Positions 40,283 to 48,932 of a DNA stretch of 64,000 nt are shown one piece after another (within the stretch, counting starts at the first letter, position 1; each line of letters opens with the position of its first letter). The DNA is from Streptomyces sp. ICC1 (lineage in GTDB: Bacteria > Actinomycetota > Actinomycetes > Streptomycetales > Streptomycetaceae): NCBI RefSeq assembly GCF_003287935.1, contig NZ_CP030287.1, positions 3,314,267 through 3,378,266 of the forward strand, given 5' to 3'. The translations under genes were made by a program, and so were the position numbers. The notes beneath the pieces were generated by a model, which was given only the letters and a program-made list of their open reading frames with translations, did not search any database and was not told where the DNA came from.

Positions 40283-41020
40283 TCAAACCGTTCTCGTCGG
40301 CCCGTCCGAGTCCGCCTTGGCCTCCCGGGCTCGTTCTTCCCGCGAGCGGCGTGCCACTGATTCGATGAGGGCGATGATCGGCTGCGCCGTGTCCTCCGGT
40401 ACGTCGGCCAGAGCACGGGCCGCGTAACCGGCCACGCCCAGTTCGGAACTGAGGTAGGACGCAGTATCCCCCTGCCTCAGCCGTTGGAGGTACTCGTCCT
40501 GGCGTTCCACCGTCTTCTCCAGGAGGTCCTTGTGGATCTGCTGGAGCACCCGGTCGAGCGCCTCGGCGGGCGGGGCCACCAAGAATTCGATGTTCTCCCC
40601 GAAGAACCCCGCGATACCGGCCGCGTGATCGAGGTTCGGAGCCTTGCCAGTCTTGATCATCTTATCCAGCCACTGCGCGCTCGTACCCGCGCCGGTCGCG
40701 ATCTCCGCGAGGGAGTACGCCCGCCGCCCGCCGTCCGCGAACGCTCTGAGGCGCGTCGCGCGCAGGAACAGGATCCGGTCGACCACCTGGCGGTGTCGGG
40801 CCTCCATCGGATCCGCCGCGGCGTCCGCGCCGGGGGCGGACGGTGCGTGTCCGCCCTCCAGCAGGGCCTCGACGATGTCCTCGGGCACCCCGGAGCGGAA
40901 CGAGAGCCCGCCCTCGCCCCCGACCCGCAGGACCTCCTCGCGCGCGAGCCCCGCCCGTTCCAGGAGCGGGACGATCCGCTCGACGGTCGTCGAGGGGTCC
41001 GGGGCGTACCTGGCGCTCAC
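40283..41020 (-). CDS. XRE-family transcriptional regulator
   Basis: 245 residues. An Xre-type helix-turn-helix (YSLAEIATGAGTSAQWLDKM, then IKTGKAPNLDHAAGIAGFFG) lies at about 105-150; the rest is helical. GTG 41020 has GGGAG nine bases upstream. It is the first gene of the XRE / HExxH / membrane-protein unit and lies 102 bp downstream of the ClC gene, with a perfect 8-bp inverted repeat in its promoter region. It probably represses its own operon until the HExxH partner acts. Confidence 0.82.
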   Translation of the reverse strand: MSARYAPDPSTTVERIVPLLERAGLAREEVLRVGGEGGLSFRSGVPEDIVEALLEGGHAPSAPGADAAADPMEARHRQVVDRILFLRATRLRAFADGGRRAYSLAEIATGAGTSAQWLDKMIKTGKAPNLDHAAGIAGFFGENIEFLVAPPAEALDRVLQQIHKDLLEKTVERQDEYLQRLRQGDTASYLSSELGVAGYAARALADVPEDTAQPIIALIESVARRSREERAREAKADSDGPTRTV

Positions 41021-41085
41021 GTGAACTCCCGCTCGACTGTGGGGTGGGGCCGTTCGAGCGGACCGGAGCCGCTCGCCCCAAGGGT

Positions 41086-41122
41086 AGCAACCAGAGTTGA
41101 CCCTGCGACAGCCGTGGTTGCT
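41086..41122. promoter_or_regulatory. AGCAACCA inverted repeat
   Basis: AGCAACCA (41086-41093) and TGGTTGCT (41115-41122) are perfect 8-bp arms with a 21-bp spacer, a two-turn separation. It lies 66 bp upstream of the XRE start and ends at the ClC stop. It is a candidate XRE autoregulatory operator. Confidence 0.55.
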
Positions 41123-42477
41123 CAGGTCATGTGGTTCCGGGCGCCGTCGGACACCGCGGGCCCGGGGGGCAGCAACTCGGTGATGGCGAAGGCGACCACG
41201 GCCGCCAGGATCACCACGGGCATCATGGCGGAGCTGCCCAGGAGCAGGACCACGAGCACCACGCTGCTCACCGGCAGCCGCAGCGTGATGGCCGCCGCCG
41301 CGGCCATGCCCGCCGCCATCGCCGGTACGACGCCCAGACCCGGCAGGGGCGAGAGCAGGACGCCCGCCGCGGCGCCGAGGAAGAGCCCCGGGAACACGGG
41401 CCCGCCGCGCAGACTGCCCAGGCAGAGCGCGTAGGCGGCGCCCTTGAACAGCAGGACGGCGAACAGGGCGCCGACACCCCACGCGTGCGGGTCGGTGGCG
41501 AGTTTGGCGAGGGTGGACTGGCCGGACGAGGCGACGTCCGCGGGTGAGCGCCCGGTGATCAGCGCGTAGAGCGCCGCGCAGGCCGCGGCGCCCAGCGCGC
41601 ACAGGACCGTCCGTACGAGGGGTCGCGCCGCGACGTACGAGGCGATCAGCCGGGCTCCCGCCAGCAGCGGATGCAGGACCGCGGAGAGGGCCACGGCGAT
41701 GGCCAGCGCCCAGAGCACGTCCGCCCCGTCCAAGCGGGGGATCGGGGCGGACAGATTCAGGGAGAGGTCGCCCGTCGCCAGCCCCGTCCAGCGGCCGAGC
41801 CCGGTGAACACCAGGGCTCCGACTCCGCTGGAGAGCAGGGCGGGGAGCATGACCGCGAACAGCTGCGGCCCGCCCACCCCCGCGACCTCGATGAGGAGCA
41901 CCGCGGCGATCAGCGGGTTGCCGAAGATCGCCGAGACGGCCGCCGCCGCTCCGGCCGCACCCAGGAGGGCGGTGCTCCGCGCGGTCGCCGGCGCCTTCGC
42001 GAGGTCGCGGAACACCAGGGCCAGGCCGCCGCCCAGGGCGATCAGCGGGGCCTCCGGTCCCAGGACGGCGCCGAACGGCAGGCCGGCCACCGCCGCGAGG
42101 AGCACGCCGGGCAGCGCGGCCGACGAAGGGCCGCCGGTGTGCAGTCCCGAGGCGGGGACGTGGCCGCCCGCGCCGGGCAGGCGGGCGGCGACCAGGCCGA
42201 CCGCGGTTCCGGCGACGAGCAGCAGGGGGAAGGGCCACCACCAGGGCGGTGCGTTCATTCCCATGGCGTGCGGGAGGTCCGCCCACAGACCGTGCTCCAG
42301 CTCGTGCAGCAGGACGAGGAACCAGAAGGCGGCGAGGGACACCGGGATGCCGATGAGCGCGCAGAGGGCGAGCGACTTGAGGTAGCCGGGGCTGCGGAGC
42401 AGCTGCCGCAGGACGTCCGCCTCCTGCGGCTGCGTTCCGGTGACCGGCGGGCCGGATCGGGCACGCGGCTCCGTCAT
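41122..42477 (-). CDS. ClC-family chloride channel / antiporter
   Basis: 451 residues, about ten to twelve helices. Two selectivity-filter motifs can be placed: GPEAPLIALG, with the gating Glu, and GGPVFPGLFLG. The usual GSGIP is replaced by AGGHVPASG. ClC proteins move Cl- with or without counter-protons. Its start overlaps the stop of the potassium-channel gene by four bases, which makes a two-gene ion operon. Co-movement of K+ and Cl- would suit osmotic or membrane-potential control. Confidence 0.87.
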   Translation of the reverse strand: MTEPRARSGPPVTGTQPQEADVLRQLLRSPGYLKSLALCALIGIPVSLAAFWFLVLLHELEHGLWADLPHAMGMNAPPWWWPFPLLLVAGTAVGLVAARLPGAGGHVPASGLHTGGPSSAALPGVLLAAVAGLPFGAVLGPEAPLIALGGGLALVFRDLAKAPATARSTALLGAAGAAAAVSAIFGNPLIAAVLLIEVAGVGGPQLFAVMLPALLSSGVGALVFTGLGRWTGLATGDLSLNLSAPIPRLDGADVLWALAIAVALSAVLHPLLAGARLIASYVAARPLVRTVLCALGAAACAALYALITGRSPADVASSGQSTLAKLATDPHAWGVGALFAVLLFKGAAYALCLGSLRGGPVFPGLFLGAAAGVLLSPLPGLGVVPAMAAGMAAAAAITLRLPVSSVVLVVLLLGSSAMMPVVILAAVVAFAITELLPPGPAVSDGARNHMT

Positions 42478-43040
42478 GGGTCTCCTTCTTCCTCTTCTTC
42501 CTTCTCCTCCGGGAACCGCGCGACGTGCCCCCGCCTGCGCACCCCGATCCTGACCGCCCCGAAGAGGACCTTCGCGATCACCCCCACCACGATGAGGTCG
42601 GCGACGATCTGCGCGGTCGTCAGCGCGCGGGCGACCTGGGTGGCGGGTGCGATGTCCCCGAATCCCACGGTCGCGAACACCGTGACCGTGAAGTACAGCG
42701 CGTCGGTCCGGCTCAGCGCCTCCGAGAACGATTCCGGCAGCTCCCTCGCGAGCAGGAAGTACGACGCGGAGAACAGCAGCAGGAACAGCGGCACGGCGGT
42801 GGCCAGTACTTCCATGGCGCGCAGCCGCGGATGCTCCGCACGGGTGATGGCGGCGATCTGCCAGGCGATCAGGCCGCCGAAGAGGGCCATGCCGAGGACC
42901 AGCAGCGTGAGGGTCAGGGCGTCGAACCCGCGGTCCAGCGGGGCCAGGAAGTACAGCGCGGTCAAGAGGACGACGGAGGCCGCCGAGCGGAGCAGGTGCC
43001 CCGCCAGCACGCGCACGCGCCGCCGGCCCTCGTCGCTCAT
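42474..43040 (-). CDS. two-transmembrane-type potassium channel
   Basis: 188 residues. The selectivity filter TVGFGD (124-129) follows a pore helix (ALYFTVTVFA) and is flanked by membrane segments; two more segments precede it, so four helices are likely in total. The TVGFGD form is common in bacterial K+ channels lacking RCK domains. The short C-terminus is highly acidic (EEKEEEEEGD). ATG 43040 has GGAGGGG directly upstream. It is coupled to the ClC gene. Confidence 0.87.
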   Translation of the reverse strand: MSDEGRRRVRVLAGHLLRSAASVVLLTALYFLAPLDRGFDALTLTLLVLGMALFGGLIAWQIAAITRAEHPRLRAMEVLATAVPLFLLLFSASYFLLARELPESFSEALSRTDALYFTVTVFATVGFGDIAPATQVARALTTAQIVADLIVVGVIAKVLFGAVRIGVRRRGHVARFPEEKEEEEEGDP

Positions 43041-43180
43041 GACCCCTCCTCGCACCCGGACCGGGCGATCCCCGCACCTCCTCGGCCGGCAGAGCCGTAC
43101 GGCCATTGCAGCATCCGTCCGATCGACCCGCACCTCTGGCCCGGGGGCCTCGGACGACACATCCCCGACCGGTCACAGCA

Positions 43181-44500
43181 CTAGGGTCCGCCGTTCGCCG
43201 CAGGGGGCTGAGCGCCGCCCGAGGCCGCCCAGATCAGGGGGTGGGCGCCGCTGCCCGCCCGGTCGACCCACCGCAGCCGCTCCCGCAGGACCGCGGTGCG
43301 GTCGCCCGGACTCCGCTCGACCAGCCTGGTCAGCAGCGTGTGCGTCCTGCGCAGGGCCATCGGGGAGCCGGCGGCGGCGAAGACGATGTCGTCGACGGCG
43401 GTCCGGACGTACTGCTCCCAGTCCGGCACCGGGATCGTCACCCGCGACTCGCCCTCCTCGTCGGCGAAGTGCCCGATGGCCAGGTCCCGGTCGGCGAGGC
43501 GGGCCAGCAGGTCCTCCAGGCGGTCCAGGCAGTCCACCGCCGTGGCCGGATCGTTGACCGCCGGGGACAGGGCCCGCAGCGCGATGTCGACGAGGAGCCG
43601 GAACGGCAGTTGCGGATCCTGGTCGAAGGTGCGCTCCACCCCCGTCAGCACGGAGTCGCGCAGGGCCCGTTCGGGCAGCCGGCCGCCCGTCACCTCGGCG
43701 AGCGCCGTGCCCTCGGCGACAGAACGCCCCGGGGCGATGAGGAAGGCGATGGAGCAGCGGTGCGTCTTCGCCGCGGCGACCAGTGCGCGGACGTCCACCT
43801 GCTGGACCACGACCGCGGGTCCCGACCAGCGCAGGGTCACGCCGCCGCCGGGCATCGCGGGAGGGACCGCGGCGGGTCCGTCCGGATCGTACGGCCGCAC
43901 GTACAGCGCGTCGTACAGCCGGTGCGCGCGGGTGACGATCGCGGTCAGCGCATGGGCGAGCTGGATCGAGTTGAACGCCTTCGTCTGGAGCGTCCGCATG
44001 AGTGCGAGCGCGACCAGGGTCAGCAGCATCGCGATGAACGGGACGACGACCGAGACGCTCCTGCTCGTGCCGATGGCCAGCCCGGCGGTGATGCAGAAGA
44101 CGAAGACCCCGACGGTGAAGGCGAACGCGCGCCAGACGATCGGCTCGTCACGGAAGAGGCCGAGGCGCGGCGTGAAGGTACTGGCGGAGAACTGCACGAC
44201 CAGGAACAGCATCGCGTAGATGATGCTCACCAGGCTGATGACGCCGAACCCGATGGTGAACAGGAGCGTCGCCACGCGACCGGACTCCATGCGCGGGCCC
44301 ACCGCGAGCATCGGGGCCAGCAGTCCCAGCCCCAGCCCGACGAGCGCGCACACGAGCTGGGACAGGTCCCTGCGCACCGCGCGCGTGGGCCGGTGGAACG
44401 GTGTGGCACCCAGGCGCCGGTCCCCGGGCCCCGGGCGCCGGCCCCCGGGCCCGAAGCGGTCGGGCCCGAGGCGGTCGGGGGCATCAGCCGAGCCGGACAT
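43181..44500 (-). CDS. DUF2254-type membrane protein
   Basis: 439 residues. Four helices in the N-terminal half (VCALVGLGLGLLAPMLAVG, VATLLFTIGFGVISLVSIIYAML, AFTVGVFVFCITAGLAIG, VVVPFIAMLLTLVALALM) precede a soluble half rich in VDIALRALSPAVNDPATAVDCLDRL, the DUF2254 signature. The function of the family is unknown; a channel or stress role has been suggested. It lies between the channel operon and a divergent YihY/BrkB-like gene, with a strong palindrome in the promoter region. Confidence 0.82.
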   Translation of the reverse strand: MSGSADAPDRLGPDRFGPGGRRPGPGDRRLGATPFHRPTRAVRRDLSQLVCALVGLGLGLLAPMLAVGPRMESGRVATLLFTIGFGVISLVSIIYAMLFLVVQFSASTFTPRLGLFRDEPIVWRAFAFTVGVFVFCITAGLAIGTSRSVSVVVPFIAMLLTLVALALMRTLQTKAFNSIQLAHALTAIVTRAHRLYDALYVRPYDPDGPAAVPPAMPGGGVTLRWSGPAVVVQQVDVRALVAAAKTHRCSIAFLIAPGRSVAEGTALAEVTGGRLPERALRDSVLTGVERTFDQDPQLPFRLLVDIALRALSPAVNDPATAVDCLDRLEDLLARLADRDLAIGHFADEEGESRVTIPVPDWEQYVRTAVDDIVFAAAGSPMALRRTHTLLTRLVERSPGDRTAVLRERLRWVDRAGSGAHPLIWAASGGAQPPAANGGP

Positions 44501-44571
44501 CCAGCCTCCTCAACGGTTCCTGTGGACGCAGCGCCGGTAGGGATGCAATCACGTGAGCAGTGCCACCGAGT

Positions 44572-44594
44572 GGCGAAATGCCGGATATCGGCAT
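44572..44594. promoter_or_regulatory. palindrome GAAATGCCG / CGGCATTTC
   Basis: Perfect 9-bp arms (44572-44580 and 44586-44594) with a GATAT spacer lie between the divergent DUF2254-type gene (start 44500) and the YihY/BrkB-like gene (start 44661). It is the strongest dyad in this area and a likely shared operator. Confidence 0.6.
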
Positions 44595-44660
44595 TTCCGT
44601 CATTGTTCTCGGGGAAGGGCGGCCGCGGCCGCCGCGAACCGCGTCCCGAGGAGTCCCACC

Positions 44661-45512
44661 GTGCCCGGACCGGAGGCCGCACTCCGCCTGCGCGTAGTCC
44701 CCGGCTGGATGCGGAAGCACACCCCGCTGCTGGGCCGGATCCTCGAGCAGCTCGCCACCGTGAGGATCCTGGACTGCGCGACCAGGCTGGCCGCCCAGGC
44801 CTTCCTGGGCGCCCTCCCGGCCGTCTTCGTCATCGCGGCCATCGCCCCCGACTGGCTCCAGGACCAGCTCGTCTCGTCCATCCGCACGACACTCGGGCTC
44901 CGGGACGCCGCACTGGACCAGGTGCGGTCGGTGTACTCCGCCACCGATCCGACCGCCGTCGTGAGCACGAGCGGGGTGGGTGTCGTGGTGACGCTGCTGT
45001 CGGCGACCGCGTGCAGCCGCGCCCTGCAGAAGACCTGCGAGCGCTCCTGGCACCTGCCCAAGGCCAAGGCCCGGGTCGCCGCGTGGCGGTGGCTGGCCTG
45101 GCTCGTCGTCTGGATGGTCGCCCTGCTCTTCCAGGGGCTGGTGCAGACGGCCTTCGGCACCGGCCGGGCCACCGGATTCCTCCTCGCGGCGGGCAGCGGG
45201 ACCCTCCTGTGGTGGTGGACGCAGTACCTGCTGCTCGGCTCCCGGATCCCGTGGCTGCCGTTGCTGCCCGGCGCGTTGCTGGCCGGGGTCGGGGAGCAGC
45301 TCCTCACCCTGGCGTCGAGGGTCTACATGCCCCATGCCGTCGATCGCAGCATGCAGGAGTTCGGCAGCCTCGGCTCGGTCTTCGCCCTGCTGTCCTGGCT
45401 CATCACGTTCTTCATCGTCATCACCCTCTCCATCGCCGTCGGCTACGTGGTGGCCCACGAACCGCTCCCGGCGCGCTGGCTCCGCACGCCCCCGGACCCC
45501 CCGCCGCCGTGA
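44661..45512 (+). CDS. YihY/BrkB-family membrane protein
   Basis: 283 residues, about six helices. It has the YihY/BrkB pattern: a long N-terminal helix region (LDCATRLAAQAFLGALPAVFVIA), a cluster of Arg/Trp helices (AWRWLAWLVVWMVALLFQG) and the late segment EFGSLGSVFALLSWLITFFIVITLSIA. Members were once called RNase BN; the function is unclear. GTG 44661 follows GAGGAG. It diverges from the DUF2254-type gene and converges on the next membrane-protein gene. Confidence 0.82.
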   Translation: MPGPEAALRLRVVPGWMRKHTPLLGRILEQLATVRILDCATRLAAQAFLGALPAVFVIAAIAPDWLQDQLVSSIRTTLGLRDAALDQVRSVYSATDPTAVVSTSGVGVVVTLLSATACSRALQKTCERSWHLPKAKARVAAWRWLAWLVVWMVALLFQGLVQTAFGTGRATGFLLAAGSGTLLWWWTQYLLLGSRIPWLPLLPGALLAGVGEQLLTLASRVYMPHAVDRSMQEFGSLGSVFALLSWLITFFIVITLSIAVGYVVAHEPLPARWLRTPPDPPPP

Positions 45513-45534
45513 CGCCGCGCGGCTGCGGCCGCGG

Positions 45535-46836
45535 CTACGGCTGGCCGGTCCGGCCGGTCCGGCCGGTCTGACCGGAGCCGCGGCCGCCGGCCGCCAGCAG
45601 GGAGAGGACGGCGAGCACGGCGAGCAGGATCAGGACCAGCAGCAGGACGGTGAGCACCGTCGGGTGGTTCCACAGCGCGAACACGAGCGCGAGGACGAGC
45701 AGTACGCCGACGGTGAGCGGGCGCCGACGGGCCTCCACCCACGTGCCGACGCGCCCGGTGTGCAGCCCGTGGGCGGAACCCAGGCGCGCGGCGGAGTCGG
45801 CCGCGCGCTCGGCGCGGCCGCGCACGGCGCGCGGCAGGCGGCCGGCTCCGGAGAGGTAGGCGCCGAGCGCCACGAAGACCCCGAGGACCAGCGCGGTCCG
45901 GATGCTGACCCGCAGGAACCGCACGAGGGTGTCGAAGACCGCCGCTGCCGCCGCCGGTGACTGGACCTGCGCCGGGAGGTGGCCGAGGTAGTAGTGGCGT
46001 ACGACGGCCAGCCCGACGGCGAAGACGAGGCAGGCGGCGGCCGCGCCGAGCGCGGTGGCCACGAGAGCCCGGCGGCGGCGCCGGGCGAGCACCACTCCGG
46101 CGGCACCGAGGACCACGGTGAGCACGGGCAGCCAGTTGCCGACGACGTCGAGCAGGTGGACCGCGCCCCTGATCTTCTCCAGCTTGTCGGAGTGGAAGAG
46201 CACCATCTGCTTGTCGACCTCGGGGATCTTCTCGGCCGGGGACAGTCCGGCGTCCACGAGGTCCTGTTTGACGCTCTCCACGGCGGCGCCGACATCGAGG
46301 GTGACCGTGCCCCCCTCGACGCCCACCGGGCCGCGGCCCTCACCGGTCAGCGCGTGCACGACCGCGGTGTGGGCGACGCGGTTGGCGGTCGTCCAGACGG
46401 TCTCGAACCGGTCGCTCTCCACGAACCGGGTCGCCACCTTGGAGACGGCCGCGTCCGCGGCCGAGTCCAGCTGCGGCCCGAGCGCCTTGACGGCCGTCCC
46501 GACGCGGGGCGGCAGCCCCTGGGCCTCCAGCCACTTCGCCAGGTCCGAGGTGACCTGGGCGCCGTCGACCCGGACGTCGGCCGCTCCGGTGATGCGGTGG
46601 ACGGCCGCCGCCTCGATCGCCGGGTCCGAGGCGAGCGGGGAGACCGTGGAGACGTAGCGGCCGGTGTCGAGCACGATGTCGTGCACCCAGACGGTGAGCA
46701 GGGAGACCGGCACGAGGACGCACGTGAGCGTGATCAGCACGGCCGAGACCGAGCTCCTGGCCGCCCGCCCGGCGCGCGATCCGCGTGCCCTCCCCGCTGC
46801 GGACGCTTCGGCGGGCGGATCGGACGGCAGACTCAT
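45535..46836 (-). CDS. large membrane protein, function unknown
   Basis: 433 residues. One N-terminal helix (SSVSAVLITLTCVLVPVSLL) precedes an extracytoplasmic domain of about 190 residues, then three to five further helices (LPVLTVVLGAAGVVLA, LGAAAACLVFAVGLAVV, IRTALVLGVFVALGAYL, LLVLALVFALW and more) and a Gly/Arg/Thr-rich C-terminus with a repeated TGRTG unit. I recognise no catalytic motif. ATG 46836 follows GGGAG. The topology is like streptomycete SpdD- or DUF-type membrane proteins. Confidence 0.72.
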   Translation of the reverse strand: MSLPSDPPAEASAAGRARGSRAGRAARSSVSAVLITLTCVLVPVSLLTVWVHDIVLDTGRYVSTVSPLASDPAIEAAAVHRITGAADVRVDGAQVTSDLAKWLEAQGLPPRVGTAVKALGPQLDSAADAAVSKVATRFVESDRFETVWTTANRVAHTAVVHALTGEGRGPVGVEGGTVTLDVGAAVESVKQDLVDAGLSPAEKIPEVDKQMVLFHSDKLEKIRGAVHLLDVVGNWLPVLTVVLGAAGVVLARRRRRALVATALGAAAACLVFAVGLAVVRHYYLGHLPAQVQSPAAAAAVFDTLVRFLRVSIRTALVLGVFVALGAYLSGAGRLPRAVRGRAERAADSAARLGSAHGLHTGRVGTWVEARRRPLTVGVLLVLALVFALWNHPTVLTVLLLVLILLAVLAVLSLLAAGGRGSGQTGRTGRTGQP

Positions 46837-46938
46837 GGCACTCCCGGGAACGACGGATGCGAGAACCCGCTTCCGTCCATGGGACACATGCCGCTGCCGG
46901 ATCCGCGCGTTCAGTTGCGCCCACCGTGTGAGCCCCGC

Positions 46939-47662
46939 CTAGAGTCCGAGCACGTACCACTGCTTCGCCGAGCGGCCGCGGACGTAGAGATTCCGGCCCC
47001 GGCCCACCGGGCGGACGGAGCTGCGGAGGGGGTCGCCGCCCGGCATCGTGAGGACGGCTTCCCCGTCCTCGACGAGGACGGCTCCGCCGTCGGTCAAGCG
47101 GCAGTAGTGGAGCCCGTCGGGGTGGTGGAAGCCGCCGCGCCGACCGCCGAGCATGACCACCCGGTCGCCGTGGACCGCCAGTCCGCGGGGGACGTCACCG
47201 GCTGGTCGCGCACACGGAGCTGCCCGGAGGCCCGCGTCTCGACGAGCGGGGAGTCGGGCCAGTAGACGGCCCAGGCGGTGGAGTCGGTGACGTTGAGGGC
47301 GCTGATGTCCGCGATGTGGCTGACGCCGGTGGGTATCCGGGTGTTCCGGTTCCCGACGGAGTCCTGCCCCCGACCACGATGCGGCCGTTGGGCAGAGCGT
47401 CGAGCCGGGCGGGGACCACGGCCACGCCGCACAGGATCCGCTCCTGCACCTCGCCCTCGTCATCGATGACGACGAGGGCGTCGAACGGCAGGCGCGGCGG
47501 CTCGGGCAGGGCCCTCCCGTACGGCGGGTTCGACGGGAGAACGGCATCGGGGCAGATGAGCCACAAGGCCCGTCCCCACGCGTCCACTGTGGAAGCCAGG
47601 ACCTTCCGGTCGTCGTACCGCCGGGGCAACAGTGCGTGAGGACGCAGTGCCACCTTCTTCAA
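46939..47662 (-). pseudogene. beta-propeller-like gene with two frameshifts
   Basis: Three frames read one protein in succession: from 47662 (TTG start) VALRPHALLPRRYDDRKVLA to RIVVGG; then DSVGNRNTRIPTGVSHIADI and SALNVTDSTAWAVYW; then GLAVHGDRVVMLGGRRGGF and LYVRGRSAKQWYVLG to a stop at 46939. Restoring one G at about 47370 and one C at about 47180, each in a run of five, would give an intact frame of about 240 residues. The pattern resembles WD/beta-propeller proteins. It may be a real pseudogene or homopolymer sequencing errors. Confidence 0.7.
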
Positions 47663-47749
47663 AAAACCACCTCGCGGGCGAAGGAATACAGCGCCTGATC
47701 ATCGCAGAGGCCCTGGAGTCCGGGCCGGCGGGGGCCAGTCGTGTGCGGA

Positions 47750-48814
47750 TCAATTCGGGGCGGTCGTGGTCGTGGTCGCGGTCGTGTCGAGCAGCCGCCA
47801 TGCGGTGAGGGCGATTCTGGCCCGCAGCAGTCCGGTGGGCCGGGTGAGCTCGATGCCCAGCGCCTTCGCGATCTGTTCGACCCGGCGGGCGACACTGCTG
47901 TGGTGCAGGTGGAGGAGCTCGGCGGCCCTGCGGAGGGATCCCGTGGCGCAGAAGGCGTCCAGGGTCTCCATGTCCTCCGGGTTGCCGGCGATCCGGGCGA
48001 CGGCGGCCACGTCGGCGTTGCCGCGCGAGGCGTCCTGGGGTATCTCGGCCAGCAGCGCCAGCGCACCGAGGTCCTCGTAGCGGACCACGGGTTCGCGCGG
48101 TCCCGTGAAGCGCAGGGCGGTACGCGCCTCTCGCCAGGCCCGCTCGGGGCTTCGGGCCGAGCCGATGCCCGCGCGGACGCCCGCGGGAAACAGGGACGGG
48201 TCGACGGCGGCCGCCAGCAGCACACCCACGTCGGCGAGGGGCGCCGCCTTCACCGGACGGGCCGGGCAGACGAGGGCCCCGAGCCGGTCGAGCGGGATCC
48301 GCGAGCGCACGGCGACGACGCGGACCGGTACGTCGGCGGCGAAACCGAGCAGCCGCAACGCCCGGGCCCGGCCCGCCTCGTCACCGTCGGCGCTGACCAC
48401 CAGCTCGACGAGGGCCGGGTCGGCCATGGTGGTGCGGGTCGGCCCGTACCGCTCGGCGACGGCCGCGGCGGCGATGGCGAGCCGGTCCAGCAGTACCTCG
48501 TCGAGCGGGCTCGGCGGGCCGGGGCGCTCCAGCCACACCGAGCCGATCTCCTCCTCGTCGAGCGTGATCGGCGCCGTGGTCGACGCGGGCGCCGTCGGGC
48601 CGGCGGCCTGCCGGCCGTCGGGCGAGAAGCGGACCGTCCGGCCCGTGCCGTGCAGCCGGATCCCCGCGGCGCACTCGGCGAGGCCCGCCGAGGCCCGGGC
48701 GAGCGCGGGGAGGTCCACCCGCCGGCGCATCAGCGTGTCGTAGAACGCGATGACGCGGATCGCGCCGTCGACGTACGGATCCAGTCCTGACAGTCGTACG
48801 GCGAGTGCCTCCAT
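47750..48814 (-). CDS. PucR/CdaR-type transcriptional regulator
   Basis: 354 residues. The C-terminal helix-turn-helix (LDAFCATGSLRRAAELLHLH, SSVARRVEQIAKALGIEL) is the PucR/HTH_30 domain; the long N-terminal part is a sensor region without clear GAF or PAS motifs. ATG 48814 lies directly after a purine-rich AAGGATAGGAGG on the other strand; the ORF continues upstream but reads non-coding sequence. It is divergent from the esterase gene at 48933, which is its probable target. Confidence 0.82.
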   Translation of the reverse strand: MEALAVRLSGLDPYVDGAIRVIAFYDTLMRRRVDLPALARASAGLAECAAGIRLHGTGRTVRFSPDGRQAAGPTAPASTTAPITLDEEEIGSVWLERPGPPSPLDEVLLDRLAIAAAAVAERYGPTRTTMADPALVELVVSADGDEAGRARALRLLGFAADVPVRVVAVRSRIPLDRLGALVCPARPVKAAPLADVGVLLAAAVDPSLFPAGVRAGIGSARSPERAWREARTALRFTGPREPVVRYEDLGALALLAEIPQDASRGNADVAAVARIAGNPEDMETLDAFCATGSLRRAAELLHLHHSSVARRVEQIAKALGIELTRPTGLLRARIALTAWRLLDTTATTTTTAPN

Positions 48815-48932
48815 GGCGGCAAGGATAGGAGGGCGGTCGCGTCCGGGGCCGCGCCGACCGGTGCGGGATCTCGGCGGGATGCGCGACGGCCGGCGGATGA
48901 TCCCGCGGGCGGCGGACCGGAGGATGGCCCTC

